A DNA stretch of 64,000 bases from Gelidibacter sediminis (GTDB lineage Bacteria > Bacteroidota > Bacteroidia > Flavobacteriales > Flavobacteriaceae). The stretch's first letter is position 1. Every line of letters starts with the position of its first letter. Below the pieces are notes generated by a model. It had not been told where the DNA came from. It saw only the letters and a list, made by a program, of their open reading frames with translations, and ran no database searches. Position numbers and translations under genes: made by a program. The DNA lies in the NCBI RefSeq assembly GCF_004364975.1, contig NZ_SOBW01000007.1, positions 1,240,001 to 1,304,000 on the forward strand, in the 5' to 3' direction. Positions 27,234-36,963 of this stretch are shown here, in pieces.

Positions 27234-28375
27234 TTTATAAATGTTGCCAAAAGCGCTAACACTTTTGAGATTTCCTCTTCGGTATTATAGGAATGGATAC
27301 AAAAGCGCAGACGTTCCTGACCTTTAGGCACCGTAGGAAAAACGATTGGTTTTACATCAAAACCATGTGCATAAAAGTGTCGCGAAACTTGCTTAACGCT
27401 ATCATTTCCGGGGATGATGCAACATTGAATTGCAGATTCACTCGAAATAAAGCGTTCTTGTAGTTGGTGTTCCGTTGTTTTTTCCTTGAAATAGTTGATG
27501 TTATCGTGCAGCTTTTCTATAGCGTGGGTTTGTCGCAACTCTTTATAGGCTGACTTAATGGTCATTAAAGAATGGGGCGGAAGGGCAGTGGTGTAAATAA
27601 AGGGTCTAGAAAAATTAACGAGATAATTGGTAAGTTGCTGTGATCCTAAAATTGCGGCCCCATGGCAACCGAGGGCTTTTCCGAATGTAATGATTCTTGC
27701 AAATATTGCAGCATCAATTCCTAAACTATGTGTCAGGCCAATCCCGTTTTCACCAAATACACCTACGGCGTGCGCTTCATCAACAATCACCTTGAAATGA
27801 TGTATTTTACAAAATTCAGCCATTGCTATCAAATCTGGCGTATCGCCATCCATAGAAAACACCGATTCTGTTGCAATATAAACTTCTGAATCTTTAGAAA
27901 TCCTTTCGCGCTGAAACTGACATTTCTGCTTTAAATCGTCAAGGTCATTATGTTTAAATTTATAGGCTTGGGCATGGCCCATTTTAATTCCATCCCGGAT
28001 GGACGCATGAATATATTCATCATAAAAAACCACATCGCCACGTTGGGGAACACTTGAGAAAAATCCGAGGTTGGCATCATAACCAGAATTAAAAATCAAG
28101 GCACTTTCGCAATTATGCGTTTTGCAGATTAAGGCCTCAACATCATTGTATAATTCGTGGTTACCTGTTAATAAGCGCGACCCGCGAGAGCCGTTTTGGA
28201 AGATAAAAGCTTCCTCCAAATAATGATGGGTATGATCAAAAATATCTTTAGACATAGAAAATCCTAAATAGTCATTTGAGGCAAAATCGACTAATTGATG
28301 AGGTTGGCGCAATTTCCGAAAGGTATTGTCCGCTTTTCGGGCCTCTAATTTGTATTGAAGTTTTTTAGGAATCAT
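27230..28375 (-). CDS. bioF: 8-amino-7-oxononanoate synthase
   Basis: 381-residue alpha-oxoamine synthase, which condenses pimeloyl-thioester with alanine to KAPA. FASNDYLGFS, SRGSRLLTGNHELY and the PLP Lys in FGKALGCHGAA are typical. The start at 28375 (MIPKKLQ) is preferred over one seven codons upstream, because TATCTTTA stands four bases before this ATG in the same geometry as panD and uvrC. It is the first gene of the biotin operon. Related enzymes use other acyl-CoAs, but the operon context supports BioF. Confidence 0.92.
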   Translation of the reverse strand: MIPKKLQYKLEARKADNTFRKLRQPHQLVDFASNDYLGFSMSKDIFDHTHHYLEEAFIFQNGSRGSRLLTGNHELYNDVEALICKTHNCESALIFNSGYDANLGFFSSVPQRGDVVFYDEYIHASIRDGIKMGHAQAYKFKHNDLDDLKQKCQFQRERISKDSEVYIATESVFSMDGDTPDLIAMAEFCKIHHFKVIVDEAHAVGVFGENGIGLTHSLGIDAAIFARIITFGKALGCHGAAILGSQQLTNYLVNFSRPFIYTTALPPHSLMTIKSAYKELRQTHAIEKLHDNINYFKEKTTEHQLQERFISSESAIQCCIIPGNDSVKQVSRHFYAHGFDVKPIVFPTVPKGQERLRFCIHSYNTEEEISKVLALLATFIK

Positions 28376-28379
28376 AGCG

Positions 28380-28387
28380 TAAAGATA
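28380..28387 (-). promoter_or_regulatory. Possible -7 box abutting the bioF start
   Basis: Minus strand TATCTTTA (7 of 8 to TATCTTTG), separated from the bioF ATG by four bases (cgct). If used, transcription would start at or next to the ATG, giving a leaderless biotin-operon mRNA. Confidence 0.35.
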
Positions 28388-28445
28388 CGAAGTCATTTAA
28401 TGGTTTTTACTCCTCTATGAGTTAACTAAGGAATATAAAACAGTG

Positions 28446-28453
28446 TATATTTG
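28446..28453 (+). promoter_or_regulatory. Predicted -7 box for the M61 peptidase gene
   Basis: TATATTTG exactly matches TAnnTTTG and ends 20 bases before the ATG at 28474. The -33 region has only a TTA at 21 bases. Confidence 0.5.
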
Positions 28454-28473
28454 AGAATCAAAATTTAAAAATT

Positions 28474-30261
28474 ATGATTCGTAGTAGTATCTGTCTGTTA
28501 TTTTTTATGGCTTCATTCGTTTTACAAGCCCAAATTTCTTCAAAATACACTATCTCATTTAAGAAAGCTGTTCATCATGAAGCTAACATTCAAGCAACAT
28601 TTAGCAATTTAAAATCTGAGACGGCAACGTTTCGGATGAGTCGTTCATCACCTGGACGCTACGCTTTGCATGAATTTGCGAAAAACGTATACAATGTTAA
28701 GGTTACCAATGGTAAAGGAAAGGAGCTTAAAGCAACACGCCCAGATCCATACTCTTGGGAAGTAAATGATCATGATGGCACTATACACGTGAGTTACACG
28801 TTGTTTGCAAACCATGGCGACGGGACATATGCGCAAGTTGATGAAACTCATGCACATTTGAATATACCTGCGACGTTTATGTACGTGCCTGAGCTAGAAG
28901 ATCAAGAAATGGAAGTGACCTTCAAGGTTCGTGAAGATTTAAATTGGAAGATTGCCACCCAGTTAAAACACCAACAAAACAACACGTATTACGCGCCAAA
29001 CCTTCAGTATTTTATGGATAGTCCTGTAGAAATTGCGAATTTTAGAGAGCGTTCTTTTGATGTGAAAGGTCAAAAAATAATGTTGGTAATGCATGATGAC
29101 GCCGCTTCGGAGGATGAAGTAGACACTTATTTTGAAAAGGTCAGTAAGGTCGTATTGGAACAAATGATGGTATTTGGAGAATTACCAAGTTTTGATTACG
29201 GCGAGTATCTATTTTTAGCCTGCTATATGCCAAATGCGACTGGTGATGGAATGGAGCATCGAAATTCGACGGCTATCCCAAGTTCAAGAAGTTTGTCGCA
29301 AGGCGGAATGGAAGGTAATATTGGGACGGTAGCGCATGAATTTTTCCACTGTTGGAATGTGGAGCGTATTCGTCCAAAATCGTTAGAACCTTTTGATTTT
29401 TCACAAGCTAATATGAGTGGCGAATTGTGGTTTGCCGAAGGATTTACTAGTTATTATGATGATTTATCGTTGGTGAGATCAGGAATCATGAGTCGGGAAG
29501 ATTACATTGACGGATTGGTAAGAACGTTTAACTATGTATGGACCTCTCCAGGAAGACAATTTTTCAATCCGATTGAAATGAGCTACCAAGCCCCTTTTGT
29601 GGATGCTGCCAAATCAGTGGATGAAACCAATAGAGAAAACACGTTTATTTCTTATTATTCTTATGGGAGCATGTTAGGATTGGCGCTGGATTTATCCTTG
29701 AGAGAACAAAATTTGACCTTAGATCAGTTTATGACTTTGGTTTGGAATACATATGGGAAATCTGAGGTTGGTTACACGGTGAATGATTTACATGAAAGTT
29801 TAGTGAAATTTGCTGGAAAGCAATTTGCTGACGACTACTTCGGGAATTACATTTATAAAAGTGGTATGCCAGATTTTGAACGACTCCTTAAAAATGTTGG
29901 CGTGATCTTAGAAACTAAAAACGATATTGAGTTTGGGACGATGGTTAGAAACCAGGTATTGGTGAGCAACCCAAAGATTGGATCAGCTTCTTATAGCGCA
30001 GGATTCCAGAAAGGGGATAAGCTACTCAAAATAGGAGGTATAGAACTTGATGGGAATGCAGGTGTCAATTCAGTTTTAAATGGCTTTAAAATTGGTGAAA
30101 AGGTGTCTGTGGTTGTTGAACGGTACGGGAATCAAAAGGAATTAGAATTAACTATTGGTATCGGGACCTCTTATAACATGAAGTTGATGGATGCAAATTT
30201 GAAAGCGTTTACTAAAAAGCTAAAAGAGAGGCAAGCGAGTTGGTTGGCATCTAAGGTATAA
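28474..30261 (+). CDS. M61 family metallopeptidase (glycyl aminopeptidase type)
   Basis: 595-residue exported zinc peptidase. The signal peptide ends at FVLQAQ (about residue 20). The zinc motif is H288-E-F-F-H292 in VAHEFFHCWNVERIRP, with the third ligand Glu in LWFAEGFTSYYDD; both blocks are M61 hallmarks. A PDZ domain follows near residues 500-560 (GSASYSAGFQKGDKLLKIGG). M61 enzymes cleave glycyl or other N-terminal residues from peptides; this one should act in the periplasm or at the surface. It is monocistronic and ends in a strong bidirectional terminator shared with atpC. Confidence 0.9.
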   Translation: MIRSSICLLFFMASFVLQAQISSKYTISFKKAVHHEANIQATFSNLKSETATFRMSRSSPGRYALHEFAKNVYNVKVTNGKGKELKATRPDPYSWEVNDHDGTIHVSYTLFANHGDGTYAQVDETHAHLNIPATFMYVPELEDQEMEVTFKVREDLNWKIATQLKHQQNNTYYAPNLQYFMDSPVEIANFRERSFDVKGQKIMLVMHDDAASEDEVDTYFEKVSKVVLEQMMVFGELPSFDYGEYLFLACYMPNATGDGMEHRNSTAIPSSRSLSQGGMEGNIGTVAHEFFHCWNVERIRPKSLEPFDFSQANMSGELWFAEGFTSYYDDLSLVRSGIMSREDYIDGLVRTFNYVWTSPGRQFFNPIEMSYQAPFVDAAKSVDETNRENTFISYYSYGSMLGLALDLSLREQNLTLDQFMTLVWNTYGKSEVGYTVNDLHESLVKFAGKQFADDYFGNYIYKSGMPDFERLLKNVGVILETKNDIEFGTMVRNQVLVSNPKIGSASYSAGFQKGDKLLKIGGIELDGNAGVNSVLNGFKIGEKVSVVVERYGNQKELELTIGIGTSYNMKLMDANLKAFTKKLKERQASWLASKV

Positions 30262-30263
30262 AA

Positions 30264-30297
30264 CAAAAAAATCACGCTGAAAAGCGTGATTTTTTTT
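30264..30297. terminator. Bidirectional terminator between the M61 gene and atpC
   Basis: Perfect stem aaaaaatcacgct / agcgtgatttttt with a GAAA tetraloop, followed by T-runs on both strands. It lies between convergent genes. Confidence 0.9.
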
Positions 30298-30318
30298 ATC
30301 TAGTAAAAAATGTAAAGG

Positions 30319-30594
30319 TTAGTCCACTAACACAATTACATTATTATCTTTCATTTCTACAGTGCCACTATTTATGTGCATTACCCACTGACCATCTTCT
30401 TGCGAAAAGTTTTTTTCCTGTCCGGCAGCAATGGTTGCATTACCTTTAAACTTCACTTTACCTTTGCCAAGAATTGATACTATGGCGGCGTGATTATTCA
30501 ACATTTGAAACTCACCTTCTATGCCTGGTACAGTAACACTATCAACGTTACCGCTAACTAAGGATGCCTCTGGGGATACAATTTCTAAATACAT
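30319..30594 (-). CDS. atpC: F1 ATP synthase epsilon subunit, short form
   Basis: 91-residue epsilon subunit from the ATG at 30594 (MYLEIVSPEASL); an in-frame start eight codons upstream is not supported. Only the N-terminal beta-sandwich domain is present (VTVPGIEGEFQMLNNHAAIV is the family signature). The C-terminal two-helix domain that inhibits ATP hydrolysis in E. coli is missing, as is usual in Bacteroidota. It follows atpD, separated by a 76-base spacer that contains heptad-like repeats. Confidence 0.92.
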   Translation of the reverse strand: MYLEIVSPEASLVSGNVDSVTVPGIEGEFQMLNNHAAIVSILGKGKVKFKGNATIAAGQEKNFSQEDGQWVMHINSGTVEMKDNNVIVLVD

Positions 30595-30607
30595 AGTTTT
30601 TTGGTTT

Positions 30608-30670
30608 GCAGTGCGCAATCAACTGTCTGCAGTCCTTGAAAACTGAAAACTGTAGACTGCCTACTTATTA
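30608..30670. repeat. Degenerate heptanucleotide repeat in the atpD-atpC spacer
   Basis: The clearest units are ttgaaaa (30636-30642), ctgaaaa (30643-30649), ctgtaga (30650-30656) and ctgccta (30657-30663), in perfect 7-base phase; looser units continue to the left. The ctgaaaa and ctgcc units resemble those in the tract at 694-791. Confidence 0.6.
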
Positions 30671-32182
<1,512 letters not shown>

Positions 32183-32226
32183 TTATATGTTTAATGTTGA
32201 ATTGAAATATTTTGCTAAAATGTTTT

Positions 32227-32245
32227 TACCCAAACGAGTTGGGTA
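32227..32245 (-). promoter_or_regulatory. Hairpin in the predicted atpD leader
   Basis: Perfect 7-bp stem tacccaa / ttgggta with a 5-base loop, in the predicted 5' leader about 48 bases before the atpD ATG. No T-run follows, so it is not a simple terminator. Confidence 0.5.
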
Positions 32246-32262
32246 GTTTGTTTTTCGCGCTG

Positions 32263-32270
32263 CAAAGATA
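32263..32270 (-). promoter_or_regulatory. Predicted -7 box for atpD-atpC
   Basis: Minus strand TATCTTTG exactly matches TAnnTTTG, 83 bases before the atpD ATG. A TTTA element lies about 23 bases further upstream at the -33 position. Confidence 0.55.
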
Positions 32271-32321
32271 TAGTTTTTTAACTAATTATAAACTCCTTTT
32301 ATTCGCTTTTTTAAGCATAAA

Positions 32322-32348
32322 AAAACACCTTCTTTAGAAAGGTGTTTT
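32322..32348 (-). terminator. Terminator after the SGNH hydrolase gene
   Basis: Perfect 10-bp stem aaaacacctt / aaggtgtttt with a 7-base loop and a T-run on the minus strand, 22 bases past the stop of the hydrolase gene. Confidence 0.85.
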
Positions 32349-32370
32349 AAGATTGTAAATTTAGATTAAT

Positions 32371-33987
32371 TTATCTAAGGTCTTTGTTATAGTTCGTTGG
32401 GTAATCCCCAGCGTTGGCCTTCACGCCAGCAGCAATAAAATTAGAGCCGTACTGAGCATCAATGGCTTTTAAAAATTCATTTGCCATAAGTGCATAGCCT
32501 CTTGAGGTTAAATGCACACCATCCAAACTAATCAATCCACCAGTTACCAAATTGGTATTGAAGATGAAATCGCCATCGTGCAATCCTACTGTTGAGGCGG
32601 TTTGTAAGATAGTTTTAAAATCAACCAGAGCTAAATTTTTGTCGGCTGCGATAGCTGCAATAGTTTGATTATAGGCGTCTGTAGCAGCTTTGATATTTTC
32701 TTGTTCGCTCGGTATTAGTACCCACTTATCTTCTAGTGGTAAGGTGACACCTTCCACAGAAAACTGCCCAGCTAATGCTTGAGGTAAGCCTTGGCCCATT
32801 AAAGCTTGTACAGATGCCATATTAACGGTGCCAATAGCATTCATGCTTGGCAATACTAATAAATCATTGGAAGTAGCTTGTCTTGATTGACCATAAGTGT
32901 TTGCTAACAACTTAGCAACTAATGGTGCAGCTTCGGCCGGTAAACCAAATTGAGCAATAAAGGCTGGGAATGTTGGGCTAGCATTTAGGGCGCCTTCAAT
33001 TACAGGCGCAATATTTGTTAAGCTTTCATCGTGAATAACTACAGCACTAGCAGCTGTTGTAGAAAAAACAATTTGTCTACTTGGATCCACCTGTGCGAAA
33101 ATTAGGTTTAAAGCCCCGAAAATATTGTTCAACATTGGTATTTGAGGACCAAAAGCGGGATTTGTTGGGTCTAGTGCTTTAGCTGGTACCGTTGTAAAAT
33201 GTGCTAGGTTGGTAATGTAAGGTACATTAGCCACTGCTCCTTTGGCACCATTGCTAGTAAGTGCATCTACAGCACCTTTAAAAGAAGCCGCAAATACATT
33301 AGGATCAGTAATGTCATTAGAACCATAGGTTCTAGGATCTAAATTGCCTAATTGATAAACCCCAGTTCCGCCAGAAGTGGCATAGGCTAAAACATCATTT
33401 CCACCAATTTCTGAAAGTGTAAAGAAGGTTGGAGCTTTGGCAACAGCATCACCTAAAACTGACGCTGTAGGACTTGATGCCATACGGCCGAAATAAGGAT
33501 TTAAAGAACCATAACCTGGTATTCCCAAATGAAAACTTTTAGCACCTGGTATCCCGTAATTGTTAAAAGGTCCCGCTAAAACTTCTGTAATTTGAGTTGT
33601 TGGCGTAGCATTTAGCAATTTTGGAGCAGGTCTTGCACCTGATAAATCTAAGTATAATCTTGGGGGAACAACAACCGTTGTACCCATTACAAATCCACCA
33701 ATATTATCTTTCATTAAGGGCTGAGTAAAAGAACCACCACCAACATTTGCAAACTGTTTGCTTAAGATGTTAGGGAATGAGTTTTCCTGTGCTTTAATAA
33801 AGAGTGCGTTATCTGTATACCCTGCTGAAAATGAAGCGCCTACAGCTACATAGTTTGAAAAATCTGCAGATCCTGCCGTGAGTGCTGGAAGGGGTTCAGG
33901 GGCTGGGTTGTAATCATAATCATCTTCACTACACGCTGTAAATCCTACTAAAATAGCAGACAGCAGTAAATATTTTATATTTTTCAT
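32371..33987 (-). CDS. Surface lipoprotein of the SGNH/GDSL hydrolase family
   Basis: 538-residue lipoprotein. The lipobox is GFTAC (Cys 19), followed by SEDDYD, an acidic stretch like the lipoprotein-export signal that directs Bacteroidota lipoproteins to the cell surface. The SGNH blocks are VGASFSAGY (block I, Ser 52), GGNDVLAY (block III) and DGVHLTSRG (block V, with Asp and His). It is probably an esterase or lipase; the substrate is unknown. Only 11 bases separate it from the TonB receptor gene upstream, so the two probably form an outer-membrane binding and uptake unit. Confidence 0.85.
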   Translation of the reverse strand: MKNIKYLLLSAILVGFTACSEDDYDYNPAPEPLPALTAGSADFSNYVAVGASFSAGYTDNALFIKAQENSFPNILSKQFANVGGGSFTQPLMKDNIGGFVMGTTVVVPPRLYLDLSGARPAPKLLNATPTTQITEVLAGPFNNYGIPGAKSFHLGIPGYGSLNPYFGRMASSPTASVLGDAVAKAPTFFTLSEIGGNDVLAYATSGGTGVYQLGNLDPRTYGSNDITDPNVFAASFKGAVDALTSNGAKGAVANVPYITNLAHFTTVPAKALDPTNPAFGPQIPMLNNIFGALNLIFAQVDPSRQIVFSTTAASAVVIHDESLTNIAPVIEGALNASPTFPAFIAQFGLPAEAAPLVAKLLANTYGQSRQATSNDLLVLPSMNAIGTVNMASVQALMGQGLPQALAGQFSVEGVTLPLEDKWVLIPSEQENIKAATDAYNQTIAAIAADKNLALVDFKTILQTASTVGLHDGDFIFNTNLVTGGLISLDGVHLTSRGYALMANEFLKAIDAQYGSNFIAAGVKANAGDYPTNYNKDLR

Positions 33988-33998
33988 TGTATTATTTT

Positions 33999-36749
33999 TT
34001 ATAAGTTATTGATAGTCCAGGAGATGTAATACATTGATCCTATAGAACCGGTACCAATTGCCGTAAAGTATTCCTCACCAAGAACATTAGTAGCACCTGC
34101 TTTAAATGTCGATTTTATAGATGGCACAGTATAGTTTATTTGTGCATCCAATGAGTGATAGGCAGGTATTGCACCATCACCAAATGTGGCTTGCCAGAAG
34201 TAATCATCACTCCATCTCCAAGCGGTATTAAATCCGAAGTTTTTAAATAAATTGGTGTTTCCAAAATTAATTTTTGCTTTGTGTTCAGGTGTATTAAAAC
34301 TTGTTTTAAAATCTGGGAATGCGGCTTGATCAAAATCTTGTTTTGTATAGGTGTAACTTCCACCCAAATCAAAATCGCCAAAGATTTTAGTGTTGATACC
34401 GATTGATCCTCCATAAGAATTCACATCAGCTTTAGAGTTGGTATAAGTTTGGTACACTTTATAATCGCCATTGGCAATAGCAGCAATGGACAACCCATTA
34501 TCGCCTGCAGTACCGTAAAACGGAGCAACAACAACTTCACCTGAAATAAAATCTTGGTATTTGTTATAGTAAACACTCATGTCTACGATAACTTTTCCAA
34601 GTTTACCTCTATAACCAACTTCTGCAGTAGTAATTTTCTCAGGAGTTACCAACGCTGAATTTCCAATTTGTAAATCGGCAGGATTTTCAGATTGTGCAAA
34701 TGCTGTTACTGAAGACGCCAAATATGAATTGGTATAGGCGGCACCACCTGTTTGAGTAACCTGAGCTGGCTGACCGAAACCTGATTGACCCGCAGCACTG
34801 ATATTATAAGTACGAGAATATCTGTCTAAGTTAGAAGGTGCTGAACCTACTAAAACAGCACGACCTGCGTCTAAACCAATAAATAAATCTTGGGTAGTTG
34901 GATTTCTAAACCCTGTTTGAACAGATGCTCTAATATTATGGTTTGGATTAACCGTTAAACCTGCGGAAAGTCTTGGAGATAAAAATCCGTCAAAAAATTC
35001 TGATTTGTCATAACGAGCAGATGCCGTCATTTTTAATTTCATTTCCTCGCCTAAGTCAAAGTTTTTTTGCAATTGGGTATAGACTCCAAATTCTGAATAA
35101 GGGATAGAACCGTCATAATCTGTATAAATTGTGCCAGAAGAATTCAATTCATATTTTCTATAAGACCCACCAACTTGAATATCTATAACATCCCATAAGT
35201 GGCTAAAGTTGTAATTACCGTCAGCGTGAGTGTATTTTGATTGATCTTTAAACTGAGAACCTTGAGAGAAATCAGGATTTGTGATAATTCTGTCGAAAGC
35301 GTCTTTAAACTCAGGAGAACCTGGTTCGTAACGTCCTGTTTCTGCTACTGCTCGTGCTGCAGCATGTGCTTGTGCATCAGTTGCGCCATTAAATGTGGCC
35401 CCTGCATAGGTTTGAATATACTCTCCAAACCATTGTGTGTCTGGTTTCCAGGCACGGTTAATGTTAATACCTGTAAACACCATATCATAAGAATCTCCAG
35501 CGTTATCTGATACTACATACCCTCTAACAAAAAAGTTATCATTTCTTACCTCAATCTTATGTTGTTGCTGTGTAAAATTATCAATAGCATATCGGTTTGT
35601 GCCCTGATAAATTGTAGATCCTGTACCAACTTTACCAACATATTGAATTTCAAAATCGTTGGCCCAAGGTCTGAAATATAATCCCCAGTCTGCTTTAATA
35701 CTTTCCGCATTATAATCTGTTAGATGACGTTCTTCGTAACCTGTACGACTAACAACTACGTCAGGAATAACACCTAGTCCGCCAGAAGCAGCTCTAATAT
35801 TTGTAGATACCTCATCTCCATAAATGTTGTAACCATCGTAACCAATACTCGCTCTTGTATCTCCTGAACCTGGTTTGCCAGCGTAATTGTTGGCAGTCCA
35901 ATCCGTTCCTTTTAACCAACCAAAATTGACTTTAGCCGCAAAATGGTCAGTAAACTTATAGGCCATTCTTATCCCAGAATCTCTGTATGTGTTATCGCCA
36001 CTTGCATCTTGAGAAGTGATGCCTTGTTTGTGGTAGCCGCTGATACCCTGAAAATCGAAAGGATTTTTACTTCTCATAAAAAGAATTCCATTAAAAGCAT
36101 TCGCACCATATAAGGCAGATGCAGCACCTGGCAATAACTCAACACTTAAGACATCAGTTTCATTCATCCCAACTAAATTTCCGATAGGAAAGTTAAGAGC
36201 AGGAGAAGAGTTGTCCATGCCGTCTACCAATTGCATAAAACGCGTGTTGGCAAAGGTGGCGAACCCTCTTGTGTTAACTGATTTAAAGGTTAAACTATTG
36301 GTGTTTACATCTACACCCTTTAGGTTTTCTAGGCCGTCATAGAAGCCTGCAGAAGCTGTGTTTTTTATTTCTTTAAGACCGAATCGTTCAACAGTTACTG
36401 GCGATTCAAAGACTCGTTCTGGCGTTCTAGAAGCAGATATAACCACCTCGTCTAAGGAAGTCCCTTCTGTCAATTGAAAATCTATAGTTTGTGTAGTGGC
36501 AGTAACCTCTTTAGTTACAGTATCAAACCCTACACTACTGACCTGAATTGAAAAAGGAGGTGTTTGAGGTGCGTTTAGTGTGTAGTTACCATCAAAATCT
36601 GATATAGCTCCAGTGCTTGTGCCAACAACAATGATATTGGCTCCTGGTAACGGTTGACCGTTGGTATCAGTTATTTTACCAGTTACTGTGGTCTGCGAAT
36701 ACGTAAGGGCAACGCAGAACAGCATCATAATCTTAAGAATTGTTTTCAT
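33999..36749 (-). CDS. TonB-dependent receptor paired with SGNH lipoprotein
   Basis: 916-residue outer-membrane receptor. A signal peptide ending TYSQ is followed by a carboxypeptidase-regulatory-like domain (about residues 20-105, VTGKITDTNGQPLPGANI), a TonB-box-like LDEVVISASRTPERVFE, a plug domain (VNTRGFATFANTRFMQLVDG, ALYGANAFNGILFM) and a long barrel to the C-terminus. The substrate is unknown. The partner downstream is a hydrolase lipoprotein where SusCD systems have a SusD lipoprotein, suggesting that an acylated or esterified compound is handled. This last point is inference. Confidence 0.88.
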   Translation of the reverse strand: MKTILKIMMLFCVALTYSQTTVTGKITDTNGQPLPGANIIVVGTSTGAISDFDGNYTLNAPQTPPFSIQVSSVGFDTVTKEVTATTQTIDFQLTEGTSLDEVVISASRTPERVFESPVTVERFGLKEIKNTASAGFYDGLENLKGVDVNTNSLTFKSVNTRGFATFANTRFMQLVDGMDNSSPALNFPIGNLVGMNETDVLSVELLPGAASALYGANAFNGILFMRSKNPFDFQGISGYHKQGITSQDASGDNTYRDSGIRMAYKFTDHFAAKVNFGWLKGTDWTANNYAGKPGSGDTRASIGYDGYNIYGDEVSTNIRAASGGLGVIPDVVVSRTGYEERHLTDYNAESIKADWGLYFRPWANDFEIQYVGKVGTGSTIYQGTNRYAIDNFTQQQHKIEVRNDNFFVRGYVVSDNAGDSYDMVFTGININRAWKPDTQWFGEYIQTYAGATFNGATDAQAHAAARAVAETGRYEPGSPEFKDAFDRIITNPDFSQGSQFKDQSKYTHADGNYNFSHLWDVIDIQVGGSYRKYELNSSGTIYTDYDGSIPYSEFGVYTQLQKNFDLGEEMKLKMTASARYDKSEFFDGFLSPRLSAGLTVNPNHNIRASVQTGFRNPTTQDLFIGLDAGRAVLVGSAPSNLDRYSRTYNISAAGQSGFGQPAQVTQTGGAAYTNSYLASSVTAFAQSENPADLQIGNSALVTPEKITTAEVGYRGKLGKVIVDMSVYYNKYQDFISGEVVVAPFYGTAGDNGLSIAAIANGDYKVYQTYTNSKADVNSYGGSIGINTKIFGDFDLGGSYTYTKQDFDQAAFPDFKTSFNTPEHKAKINFGNTNLFKNFGFNTAWRWSDDYFWQATFGDGAIPAYHSLDAQINYTVPSIKSTFKAGATNVLGEEYFTAIGTGSIGSMYYISWTINNL

Positions 36750-36884
36750 TTTTGGGAATTAGTTAATTTGGTTACCAATATAAATAATAAAATGAAACTT
36801 TGAATTGTTTTTTTTAAATAATTATGCATGCATAGTATTTTTTGTTAACAGATCCATGATTTTTATAAAATATTCGCTAAAAAA

Positions 36885-36920
36885 AAGGCCAACAACTAAG
36901 ATTTATTAGTTTTTGGCCTT
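36885..36920 (-). terminator. Terminator after glmS
   Basis: A 15-bp stem with one mismatch (left arm aaggccaacaactaa, right arm ttagtttttggcctt), 6-base loop and a run of T on the minus strand. It closes the operon ending in glmS. Confidence 0.88.
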
Positions 36921-36963
36921 ATTAAAGGTTATTTATTGTAAAAACAGCAATCGCTGTTTAAGT

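Noticed and set aside
36750-36963. Riboswitch or ribozyme near glmS
   Set aside because: This region is downstream of glmS on the minus strand and holds its terminator; the gap before glmS is 6 bases, too short for a leader element.
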